48,113 bases of DNA from Solibacteraceae bacterium (lineage in GTDB: Bacteria > Acidobacteriota > Terriglobia > Bryobacterales > Bryobacteraceae), in contig JAJPJX010000100.1 in the NCBI GenBank assembly GCA_021324015.1, forward strand, positions 1 to 48,113, written 5' to 3'. Position numbers and translations under genes: made by a program. Below the pieces are notes generated by a model. It had not been told where the DNA came from. It made no database searches and saw only the letters and a list, made by a program, of their open reading frames with translations. This document shows positions 8,553 through 17,582 of this stretch, piece after piece. Positions within the stretch are counted from its first letter, which is position 1. The number at the start of each line of letters is the position of its first letter.

Positions 8553-11471
8553 ATGCCTCGCAAGCTGGCTCTCCTCCTCCTGGTAGCGGCTGCCGGGCTG
8601 GCCTGGCTGGTGGCGCAGCAGCCCGGTGGAATCGCCGAAATCAACGCCCGCACGGCTCAGGACCGCGCCTACCAGTCCGCCTACGCCTCGGAGCCAGGCG
8701 GCACACCGGAAGCCAATCTCTGGGAGGTCCTGGTTCTCATGGGCGTCGGCGATGCGCAGCCGGCGGATTGGGATGGCAGCGTGCGCATCGCGGGAGGCAC
8801 GATCTTCTCCATTACCGGCTACCGCTTTGAACTTCCCGACCGTGTGCTCCCCCAAGGCGGCTGGGAGATGCACACCAAGGTAGAGCGCATCCTGCAAGGT
8901 TCGCCCATGGAGGGTTCTGGCGGCACGCGTTCCCAGGTTTTGCCGAAAGGGCTGCTCATCCGCGGGGCGGGGAACGAGTCCACGAACCTGTCCCTCGAGA
9001 CCAGCCACGGCGCTTGCTCCGTTCGGCCGATGCTCCTCGCGTTCGGCGCGGCCCAAGCCTGCGCCGGAGGGCGCATCGAAGCCAAGCGGTTGCCCGCCGC
9101 CACCGATCTTTCCGGAACCCTCCTGCGCCAGCACGACTTTCCCTCGATTGCCGCCGGCGGTGACACCCTGTGGGTGACGTGGCTGAGCTATCACGACCGC
9201 CGCGAGGAGTTGAACTTCCGGCGCTATCGCGAAGACCGCTGGACGCGCCTTATTCCGGTAGGCCGCGCCACGGAAGACCTCTGGCGCCCGCAGGTGGCTG
9301 CCGATGCGCAAAACAGGCCCTGGCTGATCTGGTCGGAGCAGGAAAAAGGCAACTGGGACATCTACGCCATGGCCTGGGAGGACAACGAATGGGGCCCGCG
9401 CGTGCGCCTCAGCCAGGATGCTCTCCCCGACATCGAGCCGCATGTCGCGCGCGCTCCGGACGGCGTCATTTACGTCGTCTGGCAGGCAATGCGCGGGCGC
9501 TACTCCCACATCTACCTGCGCTACCTCAAGGACGGCCGCTGGTCGGAAGCCATCCCTGTCACGGCGGGCGAGTTCGACGACTGGGAGCCGGCGGTCGCGG
9601 CGGGGAATGACGGGCGCGCCTGGGTCGCCTGGGACCGTTACACCAACAATTATGACGTCTACTGCCGCAGCTTTTTGCCCGGCTCAGGGCTGTCCGCGGA
9701 GTTGCCCGTGGCGGCCACGCCGCGCTTCGAGGGCCACGTCAGCATCGCCGTAGATCCCCAGAACCGGCCTTGGGTCGCCTGGGAGTACGGAGGCGTGAAT
9801 TGGGGCAAAGACCTCGGCGCGGCCCTGGGAGAAAAATCACCGGGAACCCCGCTCGGCGGCCCACGCCGCATCGGGATTGCCTGCCTCGAAAATCAGGTCT
9901 GGCGCGCCCCGGCGGATCCGGTCTTCCATGATTCGCTGGAAGCGGGAAGCAACAGCGCCAGCGATCCACTGCTTTTCTTCGATCCCGACGGCAATCTCTG
10001 GATGTCCTTCAAACGCCGCTACAGCCGCCTCGCCTATCGCCCCAGCACCTATTGGGAGACGGCTCTCACCCGCCTGGACGGCGGCCGCTGGACCGATCCC
10101 ATCCCGCTGCCCGATAGCTGGTCCCGGAAGAGCACCCGTATGAGCCTGGCCGCGGCGGGCGGCAGGCTGTGGGCTTTCTGGCCCTCGGAAAGCCGCAATT
10201 ATGCGTTTGCCAGCCGTCCGCTCGCCAACCGGGTGATGGCCGGCTCGCTGGTTCTTCCCGGCAGGGGCCGCGCGCCGCGCCTGGCGGATTTCCACCCGCC
10301 CGTACCCGATCGCGTGCCGCCCGTGCATCCTTCTGAGAAGCAGGATGTCGCCGCCATTCGAGCCTACCGCGTCACGCTGGGCGGACAGTCGCTGCGCATC
10401 GTCCGCGGGGACCTGCACCGCCACACGGAGCTCTCCCAGGACGTCGGCGGCCTGGATGACGGCTCTCTTCCCGAGTTCTACCGCTACATGATCGACGCCG
10501 CGGCCATGGACTTCGGCGCCTCCACGGACCATCAGGGCGGGGGCACCGACTACTGGAACTTCATGACCCAGGAGATGGCCGATATGTACCTGTTCCCGCA
10601 GCGCTTCGTCCCTCTCTACGCCTACGAGCGCAACCTGGGAAATCCCTTCGGCCACCGCAATATCCTGCATATCCAGCGCGACTATCCCATCGTGCCCTTC
10701 TTCCAGCGCATCGATCCGCGTTTCATGCTGCCGGATAGCCCCGACGGGGAACTGCTGACCTTCAATAGCGCCAGCTTCGGCAGCGGCATTCGGAACGACA
10801 CCCAATTGCTGTACGAACAGCTTCGCAAAGATGGCGGTCTGGCTATCCCGCACACCAGCGCCAGCGACAGCATGGGCACCGACTGGAACGACCGCAGCGA
10901 TCCGAAGCTCGAGCCCCTGGTCGAAATCTATCAGGGCGCCCGGTTCAGCTCGGAAGCGCGCGACGTGCCCCGCGGTGTGGCGCGGGGCCAGGAGAAAAAA
11001 GCGGGCTACCAGGAGGGCGGCGTGGTGTGGAACGCCTGGAAGAAAGGCTATCGCCTGGGTGTGATAGCCAGCTCGGACCACTACTCCACGCACATTTCCT
11101 ACGCCATGGTCTACACGCCCGAGGCCAGCCGCCGCGCCATTTTCGACGCCATCGGCCGGCGCCATGCCTACGGCGCCACTGACAATATCATTCTGGAGTT
11201 CTGGCTGGGCAGCCATTTCATGGGCGATGATTTCACGGCTTCCGAGCCCCAGCGCATCCGCGTCAAGGCCCGCGGCACCGGCGTAATCAGCGCCATTCAT
11301 CTGATTCGCGATGCCACGTCCCTCTACAAGTGGTCTCCCAACCAGCGTGACGTGAGCTTTGAGTACCTCGATCCGGCCGCCCCTGCCGGCGAGCACTGGT
11401 ACTACGTCCGCGTCGAGCAGGCCGACGGCGAACTGGCCTGGTCGAGCCCCATATGGGTTCGCTACCGCTAG
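8553..11471 (+). CDS. DUF3604 (CehA/McbA-like, PHP-type) metallohydrolase with sialidase-like propeller
   Basis: A 972-residue secreted protein. The chosen ATG gives a clean signal sequence (MPRKLALLLLVAAAGLAWL); the frame is open upstream to 8481 only within the cytochrome gene. Residues ~190-480 show repeated BNR/propeller-like strands (RPWLIWSEQEKGNWDIYA, GVIYVVWQAMRGRYSHIY, GRAWVAWDRYTNNYDVYC). From about residue 615 comes a DUF3604 domain with the metal-binding HRHTE (His622, His624), STDHQG and later SSDHYSTH. The relatives CehA and McbA hydrolyse carbaryl and phosphoesters; most DUF3604 members have no known substrate. It directly follows the SoxC/SoxD-like genes, which suggests a shared process such as desulfonation or breakdown of sulfur esters (inference only). 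Confidence 0.87.
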   Translation: MPRKLALLLLVAAAGLAWLVAQQPGGIAEINARTAQDRAYQSAYASEPGGTPEANLWEVLVLMGVGDAQPADWDGSVRIAGGTIFSITGYRFELPDRVLPQGGWEMHTKVERILQGSPMEGSGGTRSQVLPKGLLIRGAGNESTNLSLETSHGACSVRPMLLAFGAAQACAGGRIEAKRLPAATDLSGTLLRQHDFPSIAAGGDTLWVTWLSYHDRREELNFRRYREDRWTRLIPVGRATEDLWRPQVAADAQNRPWLIWSEQEKGNWDIYAMAWEDNEWGPRVRLSQDALPDIEPHVARAPDGVIYVVWQAMRGRYSHIYLRYLKDGRWSEAIPVTAGEFDDWEPAVAAGNDGRAWVAWDRYTNNYDVYCRSFLPGSGLSAELPVAATPRFEGHVSIAVDPQNRPWVAWEYGGVNWGKDLGAALGEKSPGTPLGGPRRIGIACLENQVWRAPADPVFHDSLEAGSNSASDPLLFFDPDGNLWMSFKRRYSRLAYRPSTYWETALTRLDGGRWTDPIPLPDSWSRKSTRMSLAAAGGRLWAFWPSESRNYAFASRPLANRVMAGSLVLPGRGRAPRLADFHPPVPDRVPPVHPSEKQDVAAIRAYRVTLGGQSLRIVRGDLHRHTELSQDVGGLDDGSLPEFYRYMIDAAAMDFGASTDHQGGGTDYWNFMTQEMADMYLFPQRFVPLYAYERNLGNPFGHRNILHIQRDYPIVPFFQRIDPRFMLPDSPDGELLTFNSASFGSGIRNDTQLLYEQLRKDGGLAIPHTSASDSMGTDWNDRSDPKLEPLVEIYQGARFSSEARDVPRGVARGQEKKAGYQEGGVVWNAWKKGYRLGVIASSDHYSTHISYAMVYTPEASRRAIFDAIGRRHAYGATDNIILEFWLGSHFMGDDFTASEPQRIRVKARGTGVISAIHLIRDATSLYKWSPNQRDVSFEYLDPAAPAGEHWYYVRVEQADGELAWSSPIWVRYR

Positions 11472-11554
11472 CCCAGGGCGGCCTGTACAGCATTTAGTCC
11501 GTTGTAAACAATTAGCTTATTTGAGTACTAGAACGCTGCGCCCCAGCTTCGCTC

Positions 11555-11583
11555 TTGATCCATCCCTGCTGATCCTATAAAAT
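11555..11583 (+). promoter_or_regulatory. Putative promoter of first TonB receptor gene
   Basis: TTGATC (11555-11560), 17 bases, TAAAAT (11578-11583), 30 bases before the ATG. The -10 region reads ATAAAATCC and a nearly identical box lies before the receptor gene at 35655. Based on sequence resemblance only. Confidence 0.45.
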
Positions 11584-11613
11584 CCATCAAATAACTAGAC
11601 TATAGGAGCGATC

Positions 11614-14600
11614 ATGCAATTGAGAAATCTGGAGCTCTTGGTATTGGCCCTGGCGGCCGTCCCGCTCTCGGCCCAGGTGGGCACGAGTGTCTTGACCGGA
11701 AGGGTTATGGACGCGACCGGAGCGGCGATACCACATGCCACGCTGAAGGTGGTCAACGAAGAGTCGGGCTGGACGCTCACGGTCGTCACCAACCCGGAGG
11801 GAATCTATCGTGCTCCGGCACTGCTGCCTGGCGCCTACCGGGTGCAACTGGAGGCCCCCGGTTTCCAGCCGCAGGTGCGGCGGAAGATTGGCATCGCCGT
11901 CGCGCAGGTGTCGGCCCTGGATTTCACCCTGCAAGTGGGCCAGCAGAACCTGAGTGTCGAGGTGTCCGCCGACCTGCCACCCGTGGACACCCAGACTTCC
12001 AGCATCGCGCAACTGGTGGATCACAAGATGATCGACAATCTTCCGATCCCCAATCGCGCCGCCAGCGCCCTGGTAAATCTTTCGCCGGGCGTGGTGATGA
12101 TCAACAGCGGCGAAGGCGCCGAGAACTATCCGGTTTTCTCTATGGCCGGCGGCCGGGCTCGCAATCAGGACTTTACGTTGGACGGCGGCAACGTCACGAA
12201 CGCGGTTGGCGTCACCCGGCCGCAGCAGCAGACCAGCCTGCCGCTCGACGCCATGCAGGAGTTCCGGGTCATCTCCAACAACTACGCCGCCGAACATGGG
12301 CACTCCACGGGCGGGATCGTCGCCATGTCCACGCGTTCCGGCACGAACGAGTTTCACGGCAGCATCTTCGAGTTCGGGAGGAACAGCGCCCTGGACGCGC
12401 GGAATTTCTTCTCCCGGACCATCCCACCCCTCAACCTGCACCAGTTCGGCGGCTCGCTGGGCGGGCCGGTCGTCAGGGACAAGACCCATTTCTTCACGAG
12501 CTGGGAAGAGACTCGCGAGGCCTTCGGCAGCGCCTCGGTTCTCACCGTGCCGACTCTGCCTCGGCGCGCAGGCGATTTTTCCCGGAGCGGCAGCCTGGTC
12601 TACGATCCGGCCACGCTGGCCGGAGGCAAGAAGCAGCCTTATCCGGGCAACATCATCCCGCAGAGCCAGCTCGATCCGGTGGCCGTGAAGACCTTGGATT
12701 ACATGCCCTTGCCCAACCGCACTCCCAGCGCCGGCACTTCCAGTAATTTCGGCGCCAACAGCCATTCCGCCCTGCGACGCGACATTGTGCTGGGTAAACT
12801 GGATCACCAACTCACCCGAAAGGATCAGTTGACCGCGCGCTATTACATCAACGATTACCGCCAGGAAGACGATGGCTCCTATGGGATGCCGGTTTCCGAT
12901 CCCAATGCCGGCACGACCGATGGCCGTGTGCAGAGCATGATGATCAGCCACTTGCACACCTTCGGTCCTACGCTGCTCAACAACCTGCAGGTCAGCTATG
13001 ACCGGCGCAGCTACCTCCAGCGTCGCTTCGGGATGGGTCAGGGCGTCGCGCAAAGCCTGGGCCTCGCCAATGTGAGCGCGGCGGCGTTCCCCACTTTCAA
13101 CATCAATGGCTACGCCCTACTCGGCGCGCAGGGCACGGCCAACGCCGCCGTGGCCCGCATCCAGGCTCCGATCACTGACACCCAGATTCTGGAATCGGTC
13201 TCCCGCTTTGCGGGCAAACACGCCTTCAAGGCTGGCCTGGAGTATCGCCGTGGCTACAACCGTGGGGTGGATGACATCGCTTCGTCGGGGAACCTGGCGT
13301 TCACCCGTCAGATCACAGGCCAACCAGGCGTTTCGGGAACGGGCGATGCATTTGCCAGCTTCCTGATCGGCCAGGCCAACCAGGCATCGTTGCAGAACCT
13401 GGACAGCATCCCGTCCCACGCTTCCTACTGGGCTGCCTACCTGCAAGACGACTACCGGGTCGGCAACCGCCTGACCCTGAACCTGGGCCTGCGCTGGGAA
13501 GTCGAGATGCCGCGCTACGTGGATCACAACCGCATGAATGCGTTCGACCGGAATTCTATCAACCCGGTCTCCGGCACGCCGGGTATCGTCACCTTCGCGG
13601 GCGTCAATGGGGTTCCGCGCACCGCTTTTGACCCCAACTATGCCAATGTGGGGCCGCGCTTCGGCTTCGCCTACAACCCGGTGAAGAACCTCGCCATCCG
13701 CGGGGGCGCGGGCATCTTTTACGGCCCCATGGTGAGCAACAGCGTGGGTCCGGCGGCCCCGCTCGGTTTTTCGGACAACCTCAGCCTGGTCGCGCCCAGC
13801 CCGGACACTACTGCCGCGCTCACGCTGCGGAACGGGTTTCCGCTTTACGTGCGGCCGCCGCTCACGACGCCCGGCTTCGGCGCCGTGCCGTACGGGGCGA
13901 AGCCGAACACGGCCGTCACGTTCTTCGACCGAAATCGCCCTACCCCCACCTCCTATCAGGTGAATCTGGACGTGCAGGATGAAGTCCTCTCCGGCCTGGT
14001 GTTGGAGGCAGGCTACATCGGCAACGTGAGTCATCACCTGACGGCCAACGATCTGTCCATCAACCAGGTGCCACCGGGGAGTATGGGGCCGGGCAACAGC
14101 CAGTGGCTGCGCCCTTTTCCCCAGTTCAGCAATGTCTCGATCATCAACCCACCGGTGGGGAACTCCAATTACCAGGCCGGATTCGTCAAGGTGGAGCGGC
14201 GCTTCCGCCATGACTTCCAGGTGCTGGCCCACTATACCTTCTCGAAGTTCCTGGATGATGTCGCCTCGGGCAACGAATTGGGCGACCCCGGCAGCTACAT
14301 GGACGCCTACAACCGCCGGCTGGACAAGGGCCGCAGCGGCAGCGATATCCCGCACCGCGCCGTACTGAGCTTCCTGTATGCCGTTCCCGCCTTCGAGCGG
14401 CAGCGGTTGGTCAGCGCCGTACTGGGCGGCTGGCAGTTGGGCGTATTCAGCAACCTCCAGTCCGGCCAGACCTTCACCGTGTACGATTCCGCGAACGCGA
14501 CCAACGCATTTCCCGCCGGAACCGTGAGGCCCAACCTCGTTGGCGACCCGATGGGGGGGACTCAGAGCCTCACCCACTGGTTCAACACGGCGGCCTTTCA

Positions 14601-14862
14601 GAGCGCGCCGGCCTTTACGTTCGGCGATTCCCCGCGCTCCGTGTTGCGTGGTCCCGCCTGGAAGAGCGCAGACCTCACAGTCTCTAAGAACTTCAAACTC
14701 ACGGAGCGCTGGACTACTGAGCTGCGCGGCGAGTTCTTCAACGTGATCAACCACGCGAATTTCGACGTCCCCGGCCACACCTTGGGCAATGCCGATTTTG
14801 GCGTGATCTCCTCGGCCGAAGCCGCCCGCACTCTGCAGATCGCCCTGCGAGTCGCCTTTTAG
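11614..14862 (+). CDS. Oar-like TonB-dependent outer-membrane receptor
   Basis: 1082 residues. A signal peptide (about residues 1-20) precedes a carboxypeptidase-regulatory-like Ig domain (VLTGRVMDATGAAIPHATL, about 25-110). A plug-like region follows with VSMAGG/DFTLDGGNVTN and FRVISNNYAAEHGHSTGG. The rest is a long beta-barrel ending in aromatic phenylalanine (ALRVAF), the signal for outer-membrane assembly. This is the receptor type expanded in Acidobacteria, thought to import oligosaccharides or peptides with TonB energy; the ligand is not readable. The start has a good Shine-Dalgarno AGGAG at 11604-11608. It is alone in its transcription unit, convergent with the dioxygenase gene. Confidence 0.92.
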   Translation: MQLRNLELLVLALAAVPLSAQVGTSVLTGRVMDATGAAIPHATLKVVNEESGWTLTVVTNPEGIYRAPALLPGAYRVQLEAPGFQPQVRRKIGIAVAQVSALDFTLQVGQQNLSVEVSADLPPVDTQTSSIAQLVDHKMIDNLPIPNRAASALVNLSPGVVMINSGEGAENYPVFSMAGGRARNQDFTLDGGNVTNAVGVTRPQQQTSLPLDAMQEFRVISNNYAAEHGHSTGGIVAMSTRSGTNEFHGSIFEFGRNSALDARNFFSRTIPPLNLHQFGGSLGGPVVRDKTHFFTSWEETREAFGSASVLTVPTLPRRAGDFSRSGSLVYDPATLAGGKKQPYPGNIIPQSQLDPVAVKTLDYMPLPNRTPSAGTSSNFGANSHSALRRDIVLGKLDHQLTRKDQLTARYYINDYRQEDDGSYGMPVSDPNAGTTDGRVQSMMISHLHTFGPTLLNNLQVSYDRRSYLQRRFGMGQGVAQSLGLANVSAAAFPTFNINGYALLGAQGTANAAVARIQAPITDTQILESVSRFAGKHAFKAGLEYRRGYNRGVDDIASSGNLAFTRQITGQPGVSGTGDAFASFLIGQANQASLQNLDSIPSHASYWAAYLQDDYRVGNRLTLNLGLRWEVEMPRYVDHNRMNAFDRNSINPVSGTPGIVTFAGVNGVPRTAFDPNYANVGPRFGFAYNPVKNLAIRGGAGIFYGPMVSNSVGPAAPLGFSDNLSLVAPSPDTTAALTLRNGFPLYVRPPLTTPGFGAVPYGAKPNTAVTFFDRNRPTPTSYQVNLDVQDEVLSGLVLEAGYIGNVSHHLTANDLSINQVPPGSMGPGNSQWLRPFPQFSNVSIINPPVGNSNYQAGFVKVERRFRHDFQVLAHYTFSKFLDDVASGNELGDPGSYMDAYNRRLDKGRSGSDIPHRAVLSFLYAVPAFERQRLVSAVLGGWQLGVFSNLQSGQTFTVYDSANATNAFPAGTVRPNLVGDPMGGTQSLTHWFNTAAFQSAPAFTFGDSPRSVLRGPAWKSADLTVSKNFKLTERWTTELRGEFFNVINHANFDVPGHTLGNADFGVISSAEAARTLQIALRVAF

Positions 14863-14881
14863 CGCCGCGGCCGGCCCTGGC

Positions 14882-15868
14882 CTAGGATTCGCGGAATTGC
14901 AACCATAGCCGCTTCAAATGTCTGCGGCGATCGGGCTCCGGGTAGTCTTCGAACGCTGTCCGGCTGTGCAACACGAAGCGATTGCTCACAAACTGCATGT
15001 CGCCCCGTTCCATCTCGAAGCGCACCTGGAGTTCCTCGCGATTCATGACCGTGTCCAGGAAATCCAGCGGCTCGGTGTCGGCGGGTTCGAGCGGAAGATT
15101 CTTCAACTCGTGGCCTTTGGGGATGTAAAAGCGGAAGTAGCGCACCGCCAGGGTGTCGCGGTAGGTGAAAATTGGCGCCAGCAGCGTTTCGGGCTCGCCG
15201 GGCCGCAGTTCCGCGCGCCGGTCGAAATGATACGAAGCGTACAGGCGTCGCAGGTAGTCCGGCCGCTCGCGCCGGATCACATTGTGCACGGTCTGCGCGC
15301 TGACCAGTGCGGACGCGCCGCCAGCTTTCGCCACTTCGAGCGCCAGCAGCCCGACCACGTCCGGCGTGTTGCCCATGAGCGCTGGGGCCGAATCAGTGTG
15401 AAAGTGTAGCCCTTCGGTCGTCTTGGAAAAACGAACGCCGACAGCTCCGTAGTCCTTCTCGATTTTGTAACCTTCGTCGCGCACAGAATACAGGCGGTCG
15501 CCGCGCACGTTCTGCGGAAGCGGCGATCCGATCAGCGTGCCCAGACCCCAGTAGAGCAGGCTGGCCTCCTCCTCCGAATAGCGTTCCAGCGGAAGGCCCT
15601 TCACGACCGCGAAACCGCGTCCTGTTTTGAGTTCCTGACGAAGTTCTGCGATTTCGTGGGACAGGGCAGGGCAGACGAAATCCTCCGCCGCGGCGGAGGC
15701 TAGGTCTCTCCCTTTTTCGCGCGCTGCTCGAAGAGCCCGGTCCAGTTCACGCCACGCGGCTGGCGAAACCGGCTCATGCCATGCCGTAGCGTCCGGGAAA
15801 TCGGACCCCGTCCATGCGCCCGGTCCCAGAATCTCCTCGGTATGCACCGGGGTCGGCGAAATGTGCAT
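14882..15868 (-). CDS. TauD/TfdA-like Fe(II)/2-oxoglutarate-dependent dioxygenase
   Basis: 328 residues with the facial triad of the TauD/TfdA superfamily: His157 and Asp159 in HFHTDSAP, and the distal His301 in NRFVLHSRTAFED. A C-terminal arginine of the RRRHLKRLW block probably binds 2-oxoglutarate. No signal peptide, so cytoplasmic. The family hydroxylates small molecules, including cleavage next to sulfonate, ether or amine groups. It is divergent from the N-methylglutamate operon with 105 bases between the start codons. A role in releasing methylamine from an N-methylated substrate is a tempting inference, but nothing in the sequence fixes the substrate. The ATG at 15868 lacks a strong Shine-Dalgarno. 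Confidence 0.88.
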   Translation of the reverse strand: MHISPTPVHTEEILGPGAWTGSDFPDATAWHEPVSPAAWRELDRALRAAREKGRDLASAAAEDFVCPALSHEIAELRQELKTGRGFAVVKGLPLERYSEEEASLLYWGLGTLIGSPLPQNVRGDRLYSVRDEGYKIEKDYGAVGVRFSKTTEGLHFHTDSAPALMGNTPDVVGLLALEVAKAGGASALVSAQTVHNVIRRERPDYLRRLYASYHFDRRAELRPGEPETLLAPIFTYRDTLAVRYFRFYIPKGHELKNLPLEPADTEPLDFLDTVMNREELQVRFEMERGDMQFVSNRFVLHSRTAFEDYPEPDRRRHLKRLWLQFRES

Positions 15869-15923
15869 GGGGTCATTCTACCCGCACTGCTCAGATTCAT
15901 TCCGAGCGGGACCGTGCTCCCAC

Positions 15924-15953
15924 TTGTTTCGCCGGCCCGGAAACAGATACGAT
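15924..15953 (+). promoter_or_regulatory. Putative promoter of the N-methylglutamate operon
   Basis: TTGTTT (15924-15929), 18 bases, TACGAT (15948-15953), with the ATG of mgsA at 15974. It sits in the 105-base divergent region shared with the dioxygenase gene. I saw no convincing palindromic operator there. Match to consensus is moderate. Confidence 0.42.
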
Positions 15954-15973
15954 AGAAACCCTCCGGCTCGGCT

Positions 15974-16882
15974 ATGTGCGGCATCGTGGGATACCTGGAT
16001 CGAACCAACAACGAGCATGCGCCAGTGGGGTGTGTGATTCTGGGCATGCTGGACGCGCTGGGCTGCCGGGGACCTGACTCCGCGGGCGTGGCCGTCTTCG
16101 GTCCGTCGAGCCCGGAGCGCTTCGCGGTTCGTGTCAAGCTCGGCGACCACGGCGACTTCGCCGGCCGCGCAGAACAGGTTTTCGGCGTCGCGCAATCCTG
16201 CGGCGCAGCCGGCGCGCTCTCGACCACGGGGCCTTATCTCCGCCTGGAAATCGATACCGCTGCCGACCCCCGGAAGCTGGCCGGGGCCATCGAGAATCTT
16301 CACCCGGAGATCGAAGTAGTCAGCATCGGGTGCAAACTGGAAATCGTCAAGCAGGTGGGCTCACCGCGCCATCTCGACGAATCCTACGGAGTTTCGAAAT
16401 TCCAGGGGACCCACGGATTAGGCCATACCCGGCTTTCCACCGAATCCCGCGTGGATCTGAGCCATTCCCAGCCTTTTTGGGCCCATGGGAGGCCTGACTT
16501 GGCCATCGTGCACAACGGCCATATCACCAACTACCACCAATTGCGCCGGCGATACGAGCAGCACGGAGTGCGCTTCTACACGGAAAACGACTCGGAAGTC
16601 ATCGCCATCTATCTTGCCGGGCAGCTTTCGAAAGGCGCGGGCCTCGCCTGCGCGTTCCAGGCCATGCTGCGTGAGCTCGACGGCTCCTTCAGTTGTCTGG
16701 CGGCTACGGCGGAGGAGTTTGGCTTCGTAAAGGATCCTTTCGCCTTCAAGCCGCTGGTCTTTGCGGAGACAGACCGGTTCGTGGCGTTGGCCACCGAGGA
16801 AATCGCCCTACGCTCCGCCCTTCCAGGCGACTACGTCGTGCGAGAAGCCCAAGTCAAGGAATGGCGCGTATGGCAGAGATAG
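15974..16882 (+). CDS. mgsA: N-methylglutamate synthase subunit A (class II glutamine amidotransferase)
   Basis: 302 residues resembling the glutaminase domain of glutamate synthase (GlxB-type). The N-terminus MCGIVGYLD provides the catalytic Cys2 after methionine removal. Other family blocks are LGCRGPDSAGVAV, GLGHTRLSTES, HNGHITNYHQLR and ENDSEVIAIYL. In N-methylglutamate synthase this subunit would release methylamine from gamma-glutamylmethylamide and channel it to the synthase subunit, as glutaminase domains do with ammonia (family knowledge). It is the first gene of an eight-gene run; mgsB overlaps its end by 13 bases. No clear Shine-Dalgarno precedes the ATG, but the start is fixed by the catalytic Cys2. 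Confidence 0.9.
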   Translation: MCGIVGYLDRTNNEHAPVGCVILGMLDALGCRGPDSAGVAVFGPSSPERFAVRVKLGDHGDFAGRAEQVFGVAQSCGAAGALSTTGPYLRLEIDTAADPRKLAGAIENLHPEIEVVSIGCKLEIVKQVGSPRHLDESYGVSKFQGTHGLGHTRLSTESRVDLSHSQPFWAHGRPDLAIVHNGHITNYHQLRRRYEQHGVRFYTENDSEVIAIYLAGQLSKGAGLACAFQAMLRELDGSFSCLAATAEEFGFVKDPFAFKPLVFAETDRFVALATEEIALRSALPGDYVVREAQVKEWRVWQR

Positions 16883-17580
16883 ACTGTGGCGCGCGTTCCA
16901 CCCGCGAAATCAATGCGGAGTTGAAACAGTGGATCCAGCGCGGAGAGACGGACATCGTCGTGCGCCATCCGGGCGCGCGGCACAACCTGGCCGTGGCGAT
17001 CCTCTCTCCGGCCCGTGTCCGGCTGGAGGGCAGCGCCGGGTACTTCTGCGCCGGCCTGATCGACGGGCCGACGATCGAGATCTCCGGCAGCGCGGGCTGG
17101 GGGTTGGCGGAATCCATGATGAATGGCCGCGTGGTGGTCGAGGGCAACGCGGGCAACGGCGCGGCGGCCGCGATTCGCGGCGGCACCGTGGTGATCCATG
17201 GCGATGCCGCTGCCCGGTTGGGCGCATCCATGAAGGGCGGCCTGGTGATCGTCGGCGGCAACTGTGGATACATGGCGGGCTTCATGGCGCAAAAGGGCAC
17301 TCTGATCGTTTGCGGAGACGCTGGCGAGGCGTTTGCGGATTCCATGTACGCCACCACCTGCTTTGTCGGGGGCCGCATCGCGGACCTGGGCACGGATGCG
17401 GTCCTGGCCGAGCCCACGGCGGAAGATATCGCGTTCGTGGATGACGCCCTGGCCGCATGGCTCCCTCCGGCGATCCGCGGCAAGCGGCCTCCGGCGCGCG
17501 AGTTCCGAAAGGTGGTCGCCGGGCGGAAGCTCTGGAACTTCGATCACCGGGAGTGGAAACTCTGGCAGGAGGCTCTTTGA
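16870..17580 (+). CDS. mgsB: N-methylglutamate synthase subunit B (GXGXG beta-helix protein)
   Basis: 236 residues related to the C-terminal GXGXG domain of glutamate synthase (GlxC-type). It is built of repeated short beta-helix turns: GSAGWGLAESMMNGRVVVEG, GNAGNGAAAAIRGGTVVIHG, then GGNCGYMAGFMAQKGTLIVCG. This domain is structural and holds the synthase complex together. The start at 16870 has AAGGA nine bases upstream; the ATG at 16861 would sit directly on that site. It overlaps mgsA and ends 2 bases before mgsC, as expected for subunits made in fixed ratio. Confidence 0.88.
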   Translation: MAEIDCGARSTREINAELKQWIQRGETDIVVRHPGARHNLAVAILSPARVRLEGSAGYFCAGLIDGPTIEISGSAGWGLAESMMNGRVVVEGNAGNGAAAAIRGGTVVIHGDAAARLGASMKGGLVIVGGNCGYMAGFMAQKGTLIVCGDAGEAFADSMYATTCFVGGRIADLGTDAVLAEPTAEDIAFVDDALAAWLPPAIRGKRPPAREFRKVVAGRKLWNFDHREWKLWQEAL

Positions 17581-17582
17581 GC

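Noticed and set aside
9837-11396. Open minus-strand frame of about 519 codons opposite the DUF3604 gene
   Set aside because: Same reason: no domain, and the plus-strand frame carries the metal-binding motifs.
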